Below, in pieces: positions 31,409-41,978 of a stretch of 64,000 nucleotides of DNA. The stretch is from Salvelinus alpinus (lineage: Eukaryota > Chordata > Actinopteri > Salmoniformes > Salmonidae). Positions within the stretch are counted from its first letter, which is position 1, and each line of letters starts with the position of its first letter. The stretch is from the NCBI RefSeq assembly GCF_045679555.1, contig NC_092122.1:11117543-11181542 (forward strand), written 5' to 3'. The notes beneath the pieces were generated by a model that was not told the DNA's origin, made no database searches, and saw nothing but the letters and a program-made list of their open reading frames with translations. The position numbers and the translations under genes are program-made.

Positions 31409-32606
31409 ACAGTCATGAGTCACTAGTTCTAAAAGGGAAAATCTCAGTCAATGTCAAGTGTAATGGGAGCACTAAAACTTTAGACCTGCTGGTGGTCAAG
31501 GTAAATGGTCTTGCCCTGCTGGGTAGAGACTGGATCAGTCAGTTGAAACTAGACTGGTCACGTGTACACAGAGGAACAGCCGTAGAGACAGTAGAGGGTT
31601 TGTGTGAAAAATATTCCTCTGTGTTTCAGCCAGAGCTGGCAATGCTAAAAGGCATCACAGCCAAGATACATGTAACTAAGGGGGCTGTACCTAAGTTCTG
31701 CAAGCCTCGCCCAGTGCCGTATATACTTAGAGAAGCTGTTGAAAACAGCTAGTCAAGTTGGAGTTGGAAGGGGTTCTTACTCCAGTTAACTACAGTGAAT
31801 GGGCTGCTTCAATTGTGTGTATACCCGAAAACAGACAATACTGTAAGAATATGTGGAGATTACAAGGTAACTATCAATCCGTGGCTGGAAGTAGATCAGT
31901 ATCTGTTACCAGAAACGCAGGACTTGTTCACAAAGATGACAAGGGGTGAGAAGTAGACAAAGCTGGATACCAGCAAGTGCAACTAGAGGAGAGCTCTAAG
32001 CACTATCTCACCATTAATACCCATAAGGGGTTGTTGAAGGTCAACAGGCTTCCTTATGGTGTTGCCTGTGCTCCAGCTATTTTTCAGAAAATGGATTAGA
32101 TCCTACAAGGTATAGATGGGTAATCAGCTATCTTGATGATATACTTATCACAGGGCGTGAAACAGAAGAACACGTGAGAAATCTTGAAGAAGTGCTAAAA
32201 AGACAAAGTCTGCAATCTGAAGGTTAAAAGAGGAACATTTTATTTCTTCCAGAATAGCGTAGCCAATCTAGGTCATGTGATAGATGCAGATGGGATACAC
32301 CCCATGAAACAAAACACTGAAGTTATTCAGAAGGCCCCCATTCCTACAAACATCACATCATTTATAGATGACTTGCCAATCACTGCTAAAGATATAGCAC
32401 TTGAAACTGAGCGAGATCCTGTATTGAAAATGGTAAAGCAGTATGGCGAAACCATGTACCAGACGAAGTCTTGAAACTTGCTGTCAAAATAAAGTTTGAA
32501 CTTCCAATTCAGGATGACTGTATTCTTTGGGGTTACAGGGTGGTGAATACACAAAGCCTGCAAAGCAAACGACTGGCAGAACTACATGAGAGTTATTGGG
32601 GTATAG
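31409..32606 (+). pseudogene. Gypsy protease C-terminus and reverse transcriptase, copy 1
   Basis: LLGRDWI near 31519 closes the protease, and the reverse transcriptase follows in several frames. Motifs seen are CGDYKVTINP near 31857-31886, LPYGVACAPAIFQK near 32050-32090, and the catalytic YLDD at 32129-32140. Stops occur at 31750, 31947 and 32096. After the thumb region near 32350 the sequence jumps to IDDLPITAKDIALETERDP, which in related elements follows RNase H, so RNase H is missing. The enzyme would copy element RNA to DNA, but this copy is dead. Confidence 0.85.
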
Positions 32607-32770
32607 TTAAGATTCGCGTGTCGATTATTGGCAGCCCCAGGCACCTCTCTGATTCAGAGGGGTTGGGTTAAATGTAGAAGACACATTTCAGTTGAATGCA
32701 TTCAGTTGTACAACTGACTAGGTATCCCACCTTTCCCTTTCCCTCTTGATTAAAATATTGAAACTGAAGT
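32607..32770. mobile_element. Dispersed repeat fragment in gypsy pol
   Basis: Contains GCACCTCTCTGATTCAGAGG and CAGTTGTACAACTGACTAGG, sequence I recall as a common salmonid repeat. It interrupts the stretch between ESYWGIVK and the zinc-binding CxxC region of integrase. Exact ends are uncertain. Confidence 0.5.
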
Positions 32771-32860
32771 AAGTCTCTGTGAAATATGCAGGAAGCAGCG
32801 TAGCAGGCCTGTAAAAGTGCCAGTACATACATGGAAATGTGCATCAGGTCCATGGGAGAG

Positions 32861-33666
32861 TGTCGCATAGAGTAGGCCAGAAGGCTAAACTGAAAAACCG
32901 AACCTTTATCAAATAAAAAGATGGCGGAGCTGCTAAAGTACTTCTGTGCAAAGGTGTTTATTTACATAGTGAATCTGGAAGAAAAACAACAGTACTGCCA
33001 CCAAACGTATGCATTATGGGACAGCTAAAAACAATGCTGCCCCATCAACAGCTCAATCCAAAATGGTCCCCCCCCTTTGAACTAAAAGAGAGGCTCCTTT
33101 TGTAGGGGAAGCCCCTCCCATCAGAACATACCAACAACTAATTAATTAAGCAATTACCATCATCAAAGCCTACATTTTCCATTAAGCTAAACATCATGAA
33201 TTATATACATTGCACCTTTGCAATCCATTTCTCATGATACAATATAACCCATTTACAAAATCCCATCCCTACTGACATGGTGTCTTCCAATATGCTCATT
33301 CACATGAACGAGCCATTCGGGACAGGCACTACAAAGCCAGCCCGATTGCCGTAGCTCTGGTCCTTATCCCAGCATACCCGGAAGCTACAGAGACGGAGAG
33401 AGAGGAACAGAACCAAACAAACATCCATAACATTGATAATTACAATAAACGTTGCTTAACTTAAACATGAACGCGTGTCTGTATATTCTTTATACCATAA
33501 CAAACTGTTTCTGACGGGAGGTAAGAATAAAGTGTGTAATGTATGTACTAAGATAGCAAAGGTAACTTGTGTGTCGACCCACATTGCTAACGGAGCTGAT
33601 AGGGAGCGATGAGTATGTGTGTGTTAGTGCACCAAATGCCGCCCGAAGCCGGTGATGGACTTCTCC
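32861..33666. mobile_element. 806-bp unknown insert in integrase, copy 1
   Basis: Flanked by GAGAG at 32856-32860 and 33667-33671, splitting the WE|R..LDF junction of integrase. It starts TGTCGCATAG but does not end in CA, so an LTR identity is not supported. It contains AATAAA-type sites and no coding region. Confidence 0.55.
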
Positions 33667-34464
33667 GAGAGAATTCACTTAGACTTTGCAGAAGACCACA
33701 AGCAAATGTTTTTGCTTATATGGATGCTTATGCCAGATGTCCAGAAGTTGTAAACGTGCGGAGTACTACTAAAACTGTTGAGGTACTCAGAAATCTGTTT
33801 GCTTCCTATGGTCTGCCCCAGGAAGTAGTCACATATAATAGCCCACAATTCACTTCGTGTGAAATGAAAACGTTCTTAACATGGAACGGTATCAAGCATA
33901 CCACGTCACCTGCTTATCACTCAGCTTCAAAAGGGTTAGCTGCTGAATCTTAAGACGTTTCTAGCTAAGAACAGAGCAGTAGCTGGTATGACGTTACAGC
34001 ATTGTGTTGCTAACTTCCTGTATGGCTACCGCAACGCATCACATACTATTTCACGCAAAACGCCAGCAGAGCTGTTCTTAATAAAGAGACAGGCTCGTAC
34101 ACGACTGTCCCTGGTCAAACCGCAGTTCTCACCGAGGGAACAGACTGAGGGGTCACAAGTCAACAGTGACAAACCACAGAAGGTCAGATCCTTCTCTGTT
34201 GATCAAGAGGTCTTGGTAAAGAAATACAGGGGAGGAGACAAATAGTTGAATGGTGTGATAACTAAGGTTCTGGGTCCTGTCACATACATGGTTAATGTTG
34301 AGGGCAACTGTGTGAAAAGACATGTGAATCAGATGTTAAACACCAAGAGAAGGAGACACGGTGATGCACTTGCACAGGGACGTTTTCTGTATGTAGGAGG
34401 ATCTTGGGACTATGATGTTGATGACATTGATATGACCATTGAGCGTCAATGCGATCAATGTGCC
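33667..34464 (+). pseudogene. Gypsy integrase and C-terminal region, copy 1
   Basis: Integrase core: first Asp intact in MDAYARCPEV (33723-33725). The second position reads TYNSPQF, with Tyr at 33834-33836 where the family has Asp. By DD35E spacing the Glu position (33942-33944) reads Ala. A TAA follows at 33951. The downstream frame (33988-34245) carries NFLYGYRNASHTISRKTPAEL, typical of the integrase C-terminal half, and then VLGPVTYMVNVEG. Two of three catalytic residues are lost, so it is inactive. Confidence 0.85.
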
Positions 34465-34860
34465 ACAGATTTCCAAACTGGTGTTGTCGTACTAAAACTC
34501 ATTTTTCTTCTTCATTATTCAAGTTACAAGCCTTAAACCTTGAACAAAGGCTGCTGTCATCTAGTGGAAGCCATAGGAATTCCAATCTAGTGGCTGCAAT
34601 TGCATATGCCCCTATGCTTCCCATTGTAAGAGCATGGGCTCTCAAAATAAAGGTTGGTTTTTCTTTGGATTTTCTCCTACCATATCAATTGTATTATAGT
34701 CTCATACATTATTTTAACAGTTCTACAACCTTCAAAGTGTTTTCTATCCAATGGTACAAATTATATGCATATCCTGGCATCTGGGCCTGAGTAACAGGCA
34801 GTTTACTTTGGGCACATCAGTCAGGCGGAAATTCGGAAAAAAGGACCTTAGCCTGATTAA

Positions 34861-36058
34861 ACAGTCATGAGTCACTAGTTCTAAAAGGGAAAATCTCAGT
34901 CAATGTCAAGTGTAATGGGAGCACTAAAACTTTAGACCTGCTGGTGGTCAAGGTAAATGGTCTTGCCCTGCTGGGTAGAGACTGGATCAGTCAGTTGAAA
35001 CTAGACTGGTCACGTGTACACAGAGGAACAGCCGTAGAGACAGTAGAGGGTTTGTGTGAAAAATATTCCTCTGTGTTTCAGCCAGAGCTGGCAATGCTAA
35101 AAGGCATCACAGCCAAGATACATGTAACTAAGGGGGCTGTACCTAAGTTCTGCAAGCCTCGCCCAGTGCCGTATATACTTAGAGAAGCTGTTGAAAACAG
35201 CTAGTCAAGTTGGAGTTGGAAGGGGTTCTTACTCCAGTTAACTACAGTGAATGGGCTGCTTCAATTGTGTGTATACCCGAAAACAGACAATACTGTAAGA
35301 ATATGTGGAGATTACAAGGTAACTATCAATCCGTGGCTGGAAGTAGATCAGTATCTGTTACCAGAAACGCAGGACTTGTTCACAAAGATGACAAGGGGTG
35401 AGAAGTAGACAAAGCTGGATACCAGCAAGTGCAACTAGAGGAGAGCTCTAAGCACTATCTCACCATTAATACCCATAAGGGGTTGTTGAAGGTCAACAGG
35501 CTTCCTTATGGTGTTGCCTGTGCTCCAGCTATTTTTCAGAAAATGGATTAGATCCTACAAGGTATAGATGGGTAATCAGCTATCTTGATGATATACTTAT
35601 CACAGGGCGTGAAACAGAAGAACACGTGAGAAATCTTGAAGAAGTGCTAAAAAGACAAAGTCTGCAATCTGAAGGTTAAAAGAGGAACATTTTATTTCTT
35701 CCAGAATAGCGTAGCCAATCTAGGTCATGTGATAGATGCAGATGGGATACACCCCATGAAACAAAACACTGAAGTTATTCAGAAGGCCCCCATTCCTACA
35801 AACATCACATCATTTATAGATGACTTGCCAATCACTGCTAAAGATATAGCACTTGAAACTGAGCGAGATCCTGTATTGAAAATGGTAAAGCAGTATGGCG
35901 AAACCATGTACCAGACGAAGTCTTGAAACTTGCTGTCAAAATAAAGTTTGAACTTCCAATTCAGGATGACTGTATTCTTTGGGGTTACAGGGTGGTGAAT
36001 ACACAAAGCCTGCAAAGCAAACGACTGGCAGAACTACATGAGAGTTATTGGGGTATAG
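34861..36058 (+). pseudogene. Gypsy protease C-terminus and reverse transcriptase, copy 2
   Basis: Same sequence as copy 1 with the same stops and the same missing RNase H. YLDD lies at 35581-35592. Shared defects show the gene was dead before duplication. Confidence 0.85.
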
Positions 36059-36222
36059 TTAAGATTCGCGTGTCGATTATTGGCAGCCCCAGGCACCTCT
36101 CTGATTCAGAGGGGTTGGGTTAAATGTAGAAGACACATTTCAGTTGAATGCATTCAGTTGTACAACTGACTAGGTATCCCACCTTTCCCTTTCCCTCTTG
36201 ATTAAAATATTGAAACTGAAGT
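36059..36222. mobile_element. Dispersed repeat fragment, copy 2
   Basis: Duplicate of 32607-32770, carried along by the tandem duplication. Confidence 0.5.
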
Positions 36223-36312
36223 AAGTCTCTGTGAAATATGCAGGAAGCAGCGTAGCAGGCCTGTAAAAGTGCCAGTACATACATGGAAATGTGCATCAGG
36301 TCCATGGGAGAG

Positions 36313-37118
36313 TGTCGCATAGAGTAGGCCAGAAGGCTAAACTGAAAAACCGAACCTTTATCAAATAAAAAGATGGCGGAGCTGCTAAAGTACTTCTGTG
36401 CAAAGGTGTTTATTTACATAGTGAATCTGGAAGAAAAACAACAGTACTGCCACCAAACGTATGCATTATGGGACAGCTAAAAACAATGCTGCCCCATCAA
36501 CAGCTCAATCCAAAATGGTCCCCCCCCTTTGAACTAAAAGAGAGGCTCCTTTTGTAGGGGAAGCCCCTCCCATCAGAACATACCAACAACTAATTAATTA
36601 AGCAATTACCATCATCAAAGCCTACATTTTCCATTAAGCTAAACATCATGAATTATATACATTGCACCTTTGCAATCCATTTCTCATGATACAATATAAC
36701 CCATTTACAAAATCCCATCCCTACTGACATGGTGTCTTCCAATATGCTCATTCACATGAACGAGCCATTCGGGACAGGCACTACAAAGCCAGCCCGATTG
36801 CCGTAGCTCTGGTCCTTATCCCAGCATACCCGGAAGCTACAGAGACGGAGAGAGAGGAACAGAACCAAACAAACATCCATAACATTGATAATTACAATAA
36901 ACGTTGCTTAACTTAAACATGAACGCGTGTCTGTATATTCTTTATACCATAACAAACTGTTTCTGACGGGAGGTAAGAATAAAGTGTGTAATGTATGTAC
37001 TAAGATAGCAAAGGTAACTTGTGTGTCGACCCACATTGCTAACGGAGCTGATAGGGAGCGATGAGTATGTGTGTGTTAGTGCACCAAATGCCGCCCGAAG
37101 CCGGTGATGGACTTCTCC
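36313..37118. mobile_element. 806-bp unknown insert, copy 2
   Basis: Duplicate of 32861-33666 with the same GAGAG flanks. Confidence 0.55.
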
Positions 37119-38070
37119 GAGAGAATTCACTTAGACTTTGCAGAAGACCACAAGCAAATGTTTTTGCTTATATGGATGCTTATGCCAGATGTCCAGAAGT
37201 TGTAAACGTGCGGAGTACTACTAAAACTGTTGAGGTACTCAGAAATCTGTTTGCTTCCTATGGTCTGCCCCAGGAAGTAGTCACATATAATAGCCCACAA
37301 TTCACTTCGTGTGAAATGAAAACGTTCTTAACATGGAACGGTATCAAGCATACCACGTCACCTGCTTATCACTCAGCTTCAAAAGGGTTAGCTGCTGAAT
37401 CTTAAGACGTTTCTAGCTAAGAACAGAGCAGTAGCTGGTATGACGTTACAGCATTGTGTTGCTAACTTCCTGTATGGCTACCGCAACGCATCACATACTA
37501 TTTCACGCAAAACGCCAGCAGAGCTGTTCTTAATAAAGAGACAGGCTCGTACACGACTGTCCCTGGTCAAACCGCAGTTCTCACCGAGGGAACAGACTGA
37601 GGGGTCACAAGTCAACAGTGACAAACCACAGAAGGTCAGATCCTTCTCTGTTGATCAAGAGGTCTTGGTAAAGAAATACAGGGGAGGAGACAAATAGTTG
37701 AATGGTGTGATAACTAAGGTTCTGGGTCCTGTCACATACATGGTTAATGTTGAGGGCAACTGTGTGAAAAGACATGTGAATCAGATGTTAAACACCAAGA
37801 GAAGGAGACACGGTGATGCACTTGCACAGGGAGATGGTTTTCTGTATGTAGGAGGATCTTGGGACTATGATGTTGATGACATTGATATGACCATTGAGCG
37901 TCAATGCGATCAATGTGCCTCAGAGCACAGCTGCTGAAGCAGTTGAGATGCCTCCCCCACAGCCTCAGAATGTTGAGCCTGTCCAAAACAAACACCACCA
38001 TAGAGGCTGGACTTGTAAAAGGAATACTGGAAAAATGCTGCTTATGTGAACAAAGAAATGTGTAACAAAT
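37119..38070 (+). pseudogene. Gypsy integrase and C-terminal region, copy 2
   Basis: Duplicate of the copy 1 integrase, with Tyr at 37286-37288 in place of the second catalytic Asp. After 37919 it continues into the non-duplicated C-terminal region (SEHSC stop), then broken frames until the LINE insertion near 38075. Confidence 0.83.
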
Positions 38071-38074
38071 GTAC

Positions 38075-41000
38075 TTAATTTTTTATTTGTATTTATTTTT
38101 TAACTTTATTTAACTAGGCAAGTCAGTTAAGAACATTTACAATGACGGCCTACCAAAAGGCAAAAGTCCTACTGCGGGGACGGGGGCTGGGAGTAAAAAT
38201 AAAATAAATAAAATTAAAATAAAGGACAAAACCCACATCACGACCACCACACTACGTGAAGAGAAACCTAAGACAATAACATAGCATGGCAGCATCATAT
38301 GACACCACAGCATGGTAGCAACACAACATGGCAGCAGCAAAACATGGCAGCAGCACAAAACATCGTACAAATATGATTGGGCACAGACAACAGCACAAAG
38401 GGCAAGAAGGTAAAGACAACAATACATCACACGAAGCAGCCACAACTGTCAGTAAGAGTGTCCATGATTGAGTCTTTGAATGAAGAGATTGAGATAAAAT
38501 TGTAGAGTTTGAGTGTTTGTCGCAGCTCGTTGCAGTCAATAGCTGCAGCAAACTGAAAAGACGAGCAACCTAGGGATGTGTATGCTTTGGTGACCTTAAA
38601 CAGAATGTGAATGGCAGAACGGGTGTTGTATGTGGAGGATGAGGGCTGCAGTAGATATCTCAGATAGGAGGGAGTGAAGCCTAAGAGAGTTTTATAAATA
38701 AGCATCAACCAGTGGGTCTTGCGGTGGGTATACAAAGATGACCAGTTTACAGCAGAGTATAGAGTGCAGTGATGTGTCCTATAAGGAGTATTGGAGGCAA
38801 TTCTGTGGGCGAATGGTAAAGAACATCTAGCCGCTCGAGAGCACCCTTACTTGCCGATCTATAAATTAAGTCTCCATAATCTAGCATGGGTAGGATGGTC
38901 ATCTGAATCAGGGTTAGTTTGGCAGCTGGGTGAAAGAGGAGCGATTACAATAGAGGAAACCAAGTCTAGATTTAACTTTAGCCTGCAGCTTTGATATGTT
39001 CTGGGAGAAGGACAATGTACCGTATAGCCATACTCCCAAGTACTTGTATGAGGTGACTACCTCAAGCTCTAAACCCTCAGAGGTAGTTATCACACCGGTG
39101 GGGAGAGAGGCATTCTTCTTACCAAACCACATGACCTTTGTTTTGGAGGTGTTCAGAACTAGGTTAAGGGCAGAGAACATTTGTTGGACACTAAGAAAGC
39201 TTTGTTGTAGAGCATTTAACACAAAATCTGGGGAGGGGCCAGCTGAGTATAAAACTGTATCATCTGATATAATTGGATGAGAGAGCTTCCTACTGTCTGA
39301 GCTATGTTGTTGATGTAAATTGAAAAGAGTGTGGGGCCTAGGAACAAGCATTGGGGTACTCCCTTAGTGACAGGCAGTGACTGAGACAGCAGATTTTCTG
39401 ACTTAATACACTGCATTCTTTGAGAGAGGTAGTTAGCAAACCAGGCCAAAGACCCCTCAGAGACCAATACTCCTTAGCCAGCTCACAAGATTGGAGTGTT
39501 CTACCGTATCAAAAACTTTGGCCAAGTCAATAAAAATAGCAGCACAACTTTGCTAACAATCAAGGGCAATGGTGACGTCATTGAACACCTTTAAGGTTGC
39601 AGTGACACATTCATAACCTGAGCGGAAACCAGATTGCATACCATAGAGAATACTATAGACATCAAGAAAGCCAGTCAGTTGATTAGTGACAAGTTTGAAA
39701 AACAGGGCAAAATAGAAACTGACCTATAACAGTTTTATTCTCCCCCTTTAAATAAAGGATGCACTGTGACTCCCTTCCAAGCAATGGGAACCTCCCCAGA
39801 GAGGAGAGTTGGTTAAAAAGGTCATAGATAGGCTTGATGATGATAGGGGCAGCAACCTTAAAGAAGAAAGGGTCTACTATCTGGCCAAGATATTTTGGGG
39901 GGGTCAATTTTAAGGAGCTCCTTTAGCACCTCAGACTCAGTGACTGCCTGCAGGGAGTAACTTTGTAGCGGGGCAGGGGGAAACGTTGGGAGGAATATCG
40001 GGGCTAGTCGCATTAGAAGGGGTGGGAGGTGAGGAAATGTTGGACGGCAAGGAGGCCTGGCTGAGTCAAATAGGAATCCTGACTTAATGAAGTGGTGATT
40101 AAAGAGCTCAGCCATGTGCTCCTTGTCAGTAACAGCCACATCATCAACATTAGGGACATGGGCAGCTGTTCGGAGGAGGGTTTATTCTCCAGGTATTTAA
40201 CCGTTTTCCAGAACTTCTTGGGATTAGACCCACAGAGAGAGAACTGCTTCTTAAAGTAACTAACTTTGGCCTTCCGGATCGCCTGAGTGCACTTATTTCT
40301 CATTTGCCTCAACGAGGGCCAGTCAGCCTTTTGCCAAATCGAATTCTTGAGGTGGAGTAACTCTGCAAGATCATGGTCGAACCAGGGGCTGAACCTATTT
40401 TTAATTCTCATTTTCTTTATGGGGGCATGTTTGTTAACAATACCACAGAAAATATAAAATAAGGTCTAAGCGTCTTCGACAGAGGAGATCAAGCTGATTC
40501 TATATCAATTTACAGAGGCCAGGTCATGAAGGAAGGCTTAGGTTTTTTAGCAAGCGTCTATGACAAATCAGGACAGGTCGTTTCACTGAGCAGCCATTAC
40601 GAACACAGGCTTTAAAACAATGATCACTAAGGTCATTACAGAGAACTTTAGACTAATACCTATCAGGATTATTTGTGAGGATCACATTGAGGAGAGTAGC
40701 CCTTTCTGGGTGTTTGGAGTCATACCTTCTGGGATTGGTAATAATCTGAGAAAGATTTAGGGAGTCCCATTGCTTTAAGACTTGGTCATGTGGCTTCAGC
40801 ATGTCCCAGTTTAGGTCACCTAGCAGGACAAATTCAGACTTAGTGTAAGGGGCCAGGAGAGAACTTAGGGCAGGCAGGGTACAGGTCGGTGCTGTTGGTG
40901 GACAACAACATCCAGCAACAGTCAACAAAGAGCTATTTGAAAGTTTAATGCTTAAAAACAGCAAATCAAATTGTTTGGGGACAGACTTGGTGGAGACAAC

Positions 41001-41795
41001 CGAGCACTGAAGGTGATCCTTGGTAAAGATTACCACTCCACCACCTTTGGAAAATGTGTCTTGCCAAAAAAGGTTATAACCAGAAAGGTTAACATCAGTA
41101 TTCAAAACACTCTTCCTTAACCACGTCTCAGTAATGACCAACACATCTGGATTGGAGCTGTGAACCCACACTTTCAATTGATCCATTTTAGGTAATACGC
41201 TTCTAGTGTTAACGTGCAAAAAAACCCAGGCAGAAATCAGTGAACGAAAGCAGAATAGGGGCTAGCAACAGTAGCTGGGCCAGGATGTACATGCACATTT
41301 CCAGATATCATCAGCAGTAATACAATCGTGGCACGGCAGAGGACAGGGAGAGCTCTGCAGTGTTGATTTATGACATTTGAAAGTGCATTAGATGGCAACA
41401 AGATCATATTGTACAGCAATTTCATCAAGTAACATGAATACAAAGCTGGCGAGAGGTGGTTAGAATAGGATGGGAGGCCAAGTCAGAGTCCCGAGTGTGG
41501 GAACAAACATAGTCTGTCCCACGATTGGGTACACAATAAAGTTCATAGTCAACAATGCATGCAGGAGTCATGAGGCAAATAGTATAAAGCACATTAATAA
41601 ATATAACGACTTGGGTCTAGCCATTGTAAGTTCAGTCACTTGCCCCAACAGTGCATGTGTGCTGGAGGTGAGCGAAAGCTTGGGAGAGATGGGGGAGTGT
41701 GGCGGAGGTACCTGTACCAGACGGGGAGACAGGCCAGGGCAGACGGTGAACAGATTGCCAGGTGGAATCCTGTTACCTGTAAAGGGAAATGTTAA
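38075..41795 (-). mobile_element. Antisense LINE, near full length, jockey-superfamily type
   Basis: Read on the minus strand: 5' region near 41795-41450, then ORF2 with GNVHVHPGP, endonuclease, reverse transcriptase, and a 3' UTR ending in ACTTGCCTAGTTAAATAAAG near 38095-38125 with an A-rich tail. It sits in the 3' part of the gypsy element. A possible AAATGT target duplication (about 38060 and 41785) is tentative. The tail matches SINEs elsewhere in this window. Confidence 0.85.
38440..41443 (-). pseudogene. LINE ORF2: endonuclease and reverse transcriptase
   Basis: Pieces in order on the minus strand: N-terminal GNVHVHPGP (41300 region); APE-type endonuclease at 41219-40653 (NTRSVLPKMD, ITETWLR, LLGDLNWD); linker FSPWFDHDLAELLHLKN at 40411-40013; reverse transcriptase from about 40139 to 38914, including IFIDLAKVFDTVEHSNL and KGVPQCLFLGPTLFSIYINN (canonical QGS-LGP). 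The catalytic box reads ISDDTVLYS at about 39260-39285 instead of YADD. The C-terminal region continues to about 38440. Frameshifts and stops split it. The enzyme would nick DNA and prime reverse transcription. Confidence 0.85.
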
Positions 41796-41852
41796 AATGG
41801 TGTAAATGGGTTACGTCCCCCTGAGTTGTATTTATTTTGTTTGGAAACAGTT

Positions 41853-41978
41853 TGGACTCAGCTTGGAACCGGCTATGTTGTATCCGCTGTCATGTTGGAA
41901 ATAAACCGTCTTTGTGATGTTAATGCTTTATACTGTTGAGTTTCTCTTTGCAATAACTAAAAAGAACCCACTTCCTTT
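41853..41978 (+). repeat. 3' LTR remnant of gypsy element
   Basis: Matches 28693-28818 at about 121 of 126 positions. AATAAA at 41900-41905. A possible polypurine tract GTAAAGGGAAATG lies near 41777. Its right end abuts the TTAA element. Confidence 0.8.

Larger units (their letters stand above)
31013..34464 (+). repeat. 3.45-kb tandem duplication, unit 1
   Basis: 3452 bp repeated immediately as 34465-37919. The breakpoint joins gypsy integrase-side sequence (GTGCC) directly to the middle of the TTAA element (ACAGATTTCC). Only two differences were noticed: C/T near 31396 and a small replacement adding 3 bp near 34381 in unit 2. It is duplicated DNA, not two separate insertions. Confidence 0.95.
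34465..37919 (+). repeat. 3.45-kb tandem duplication, unit 2
   Basis: Near-perfect copy of 31013-34464 and 3 bp longer. Its left end is the right part of the TTAA element (to 34860), its right end returns to the unduplicated gypsy sequence. Confidence 0.95.
28693..41978 (+). mobile_element. Ty3/gypsy LTR retrotransposon, decayed and expanded
   Basis: LTR-derived ends at 28693-28818 and 41853-41978 bracket gag, nucleocapsid, protease, reverse transcriptase and integrase remnants in Ty3/gypsy order. Added inside are a solo LTR (29868-30270), a TTAA element (30378-31408), two unknown inserts, a 3.45-kb tandem duplication and an antisense LINE (about 38075-41795). All reading frames are broken. 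No envelope gene is recognised. Confidence 0.88.

Noticed and set aside
31013..37919. Two independent gypsy insertions
   Set aside because: The units start in the middle of a TTAA element and share all defects and inserts, so they are one insertion later duplicated.
28861..38070. Endogenous retrovirus with envelope
   Set aside because: Gag-pol order and integrase type fit Ty3/gypsy, and no envelope-like frame was found before the LINE insertion.
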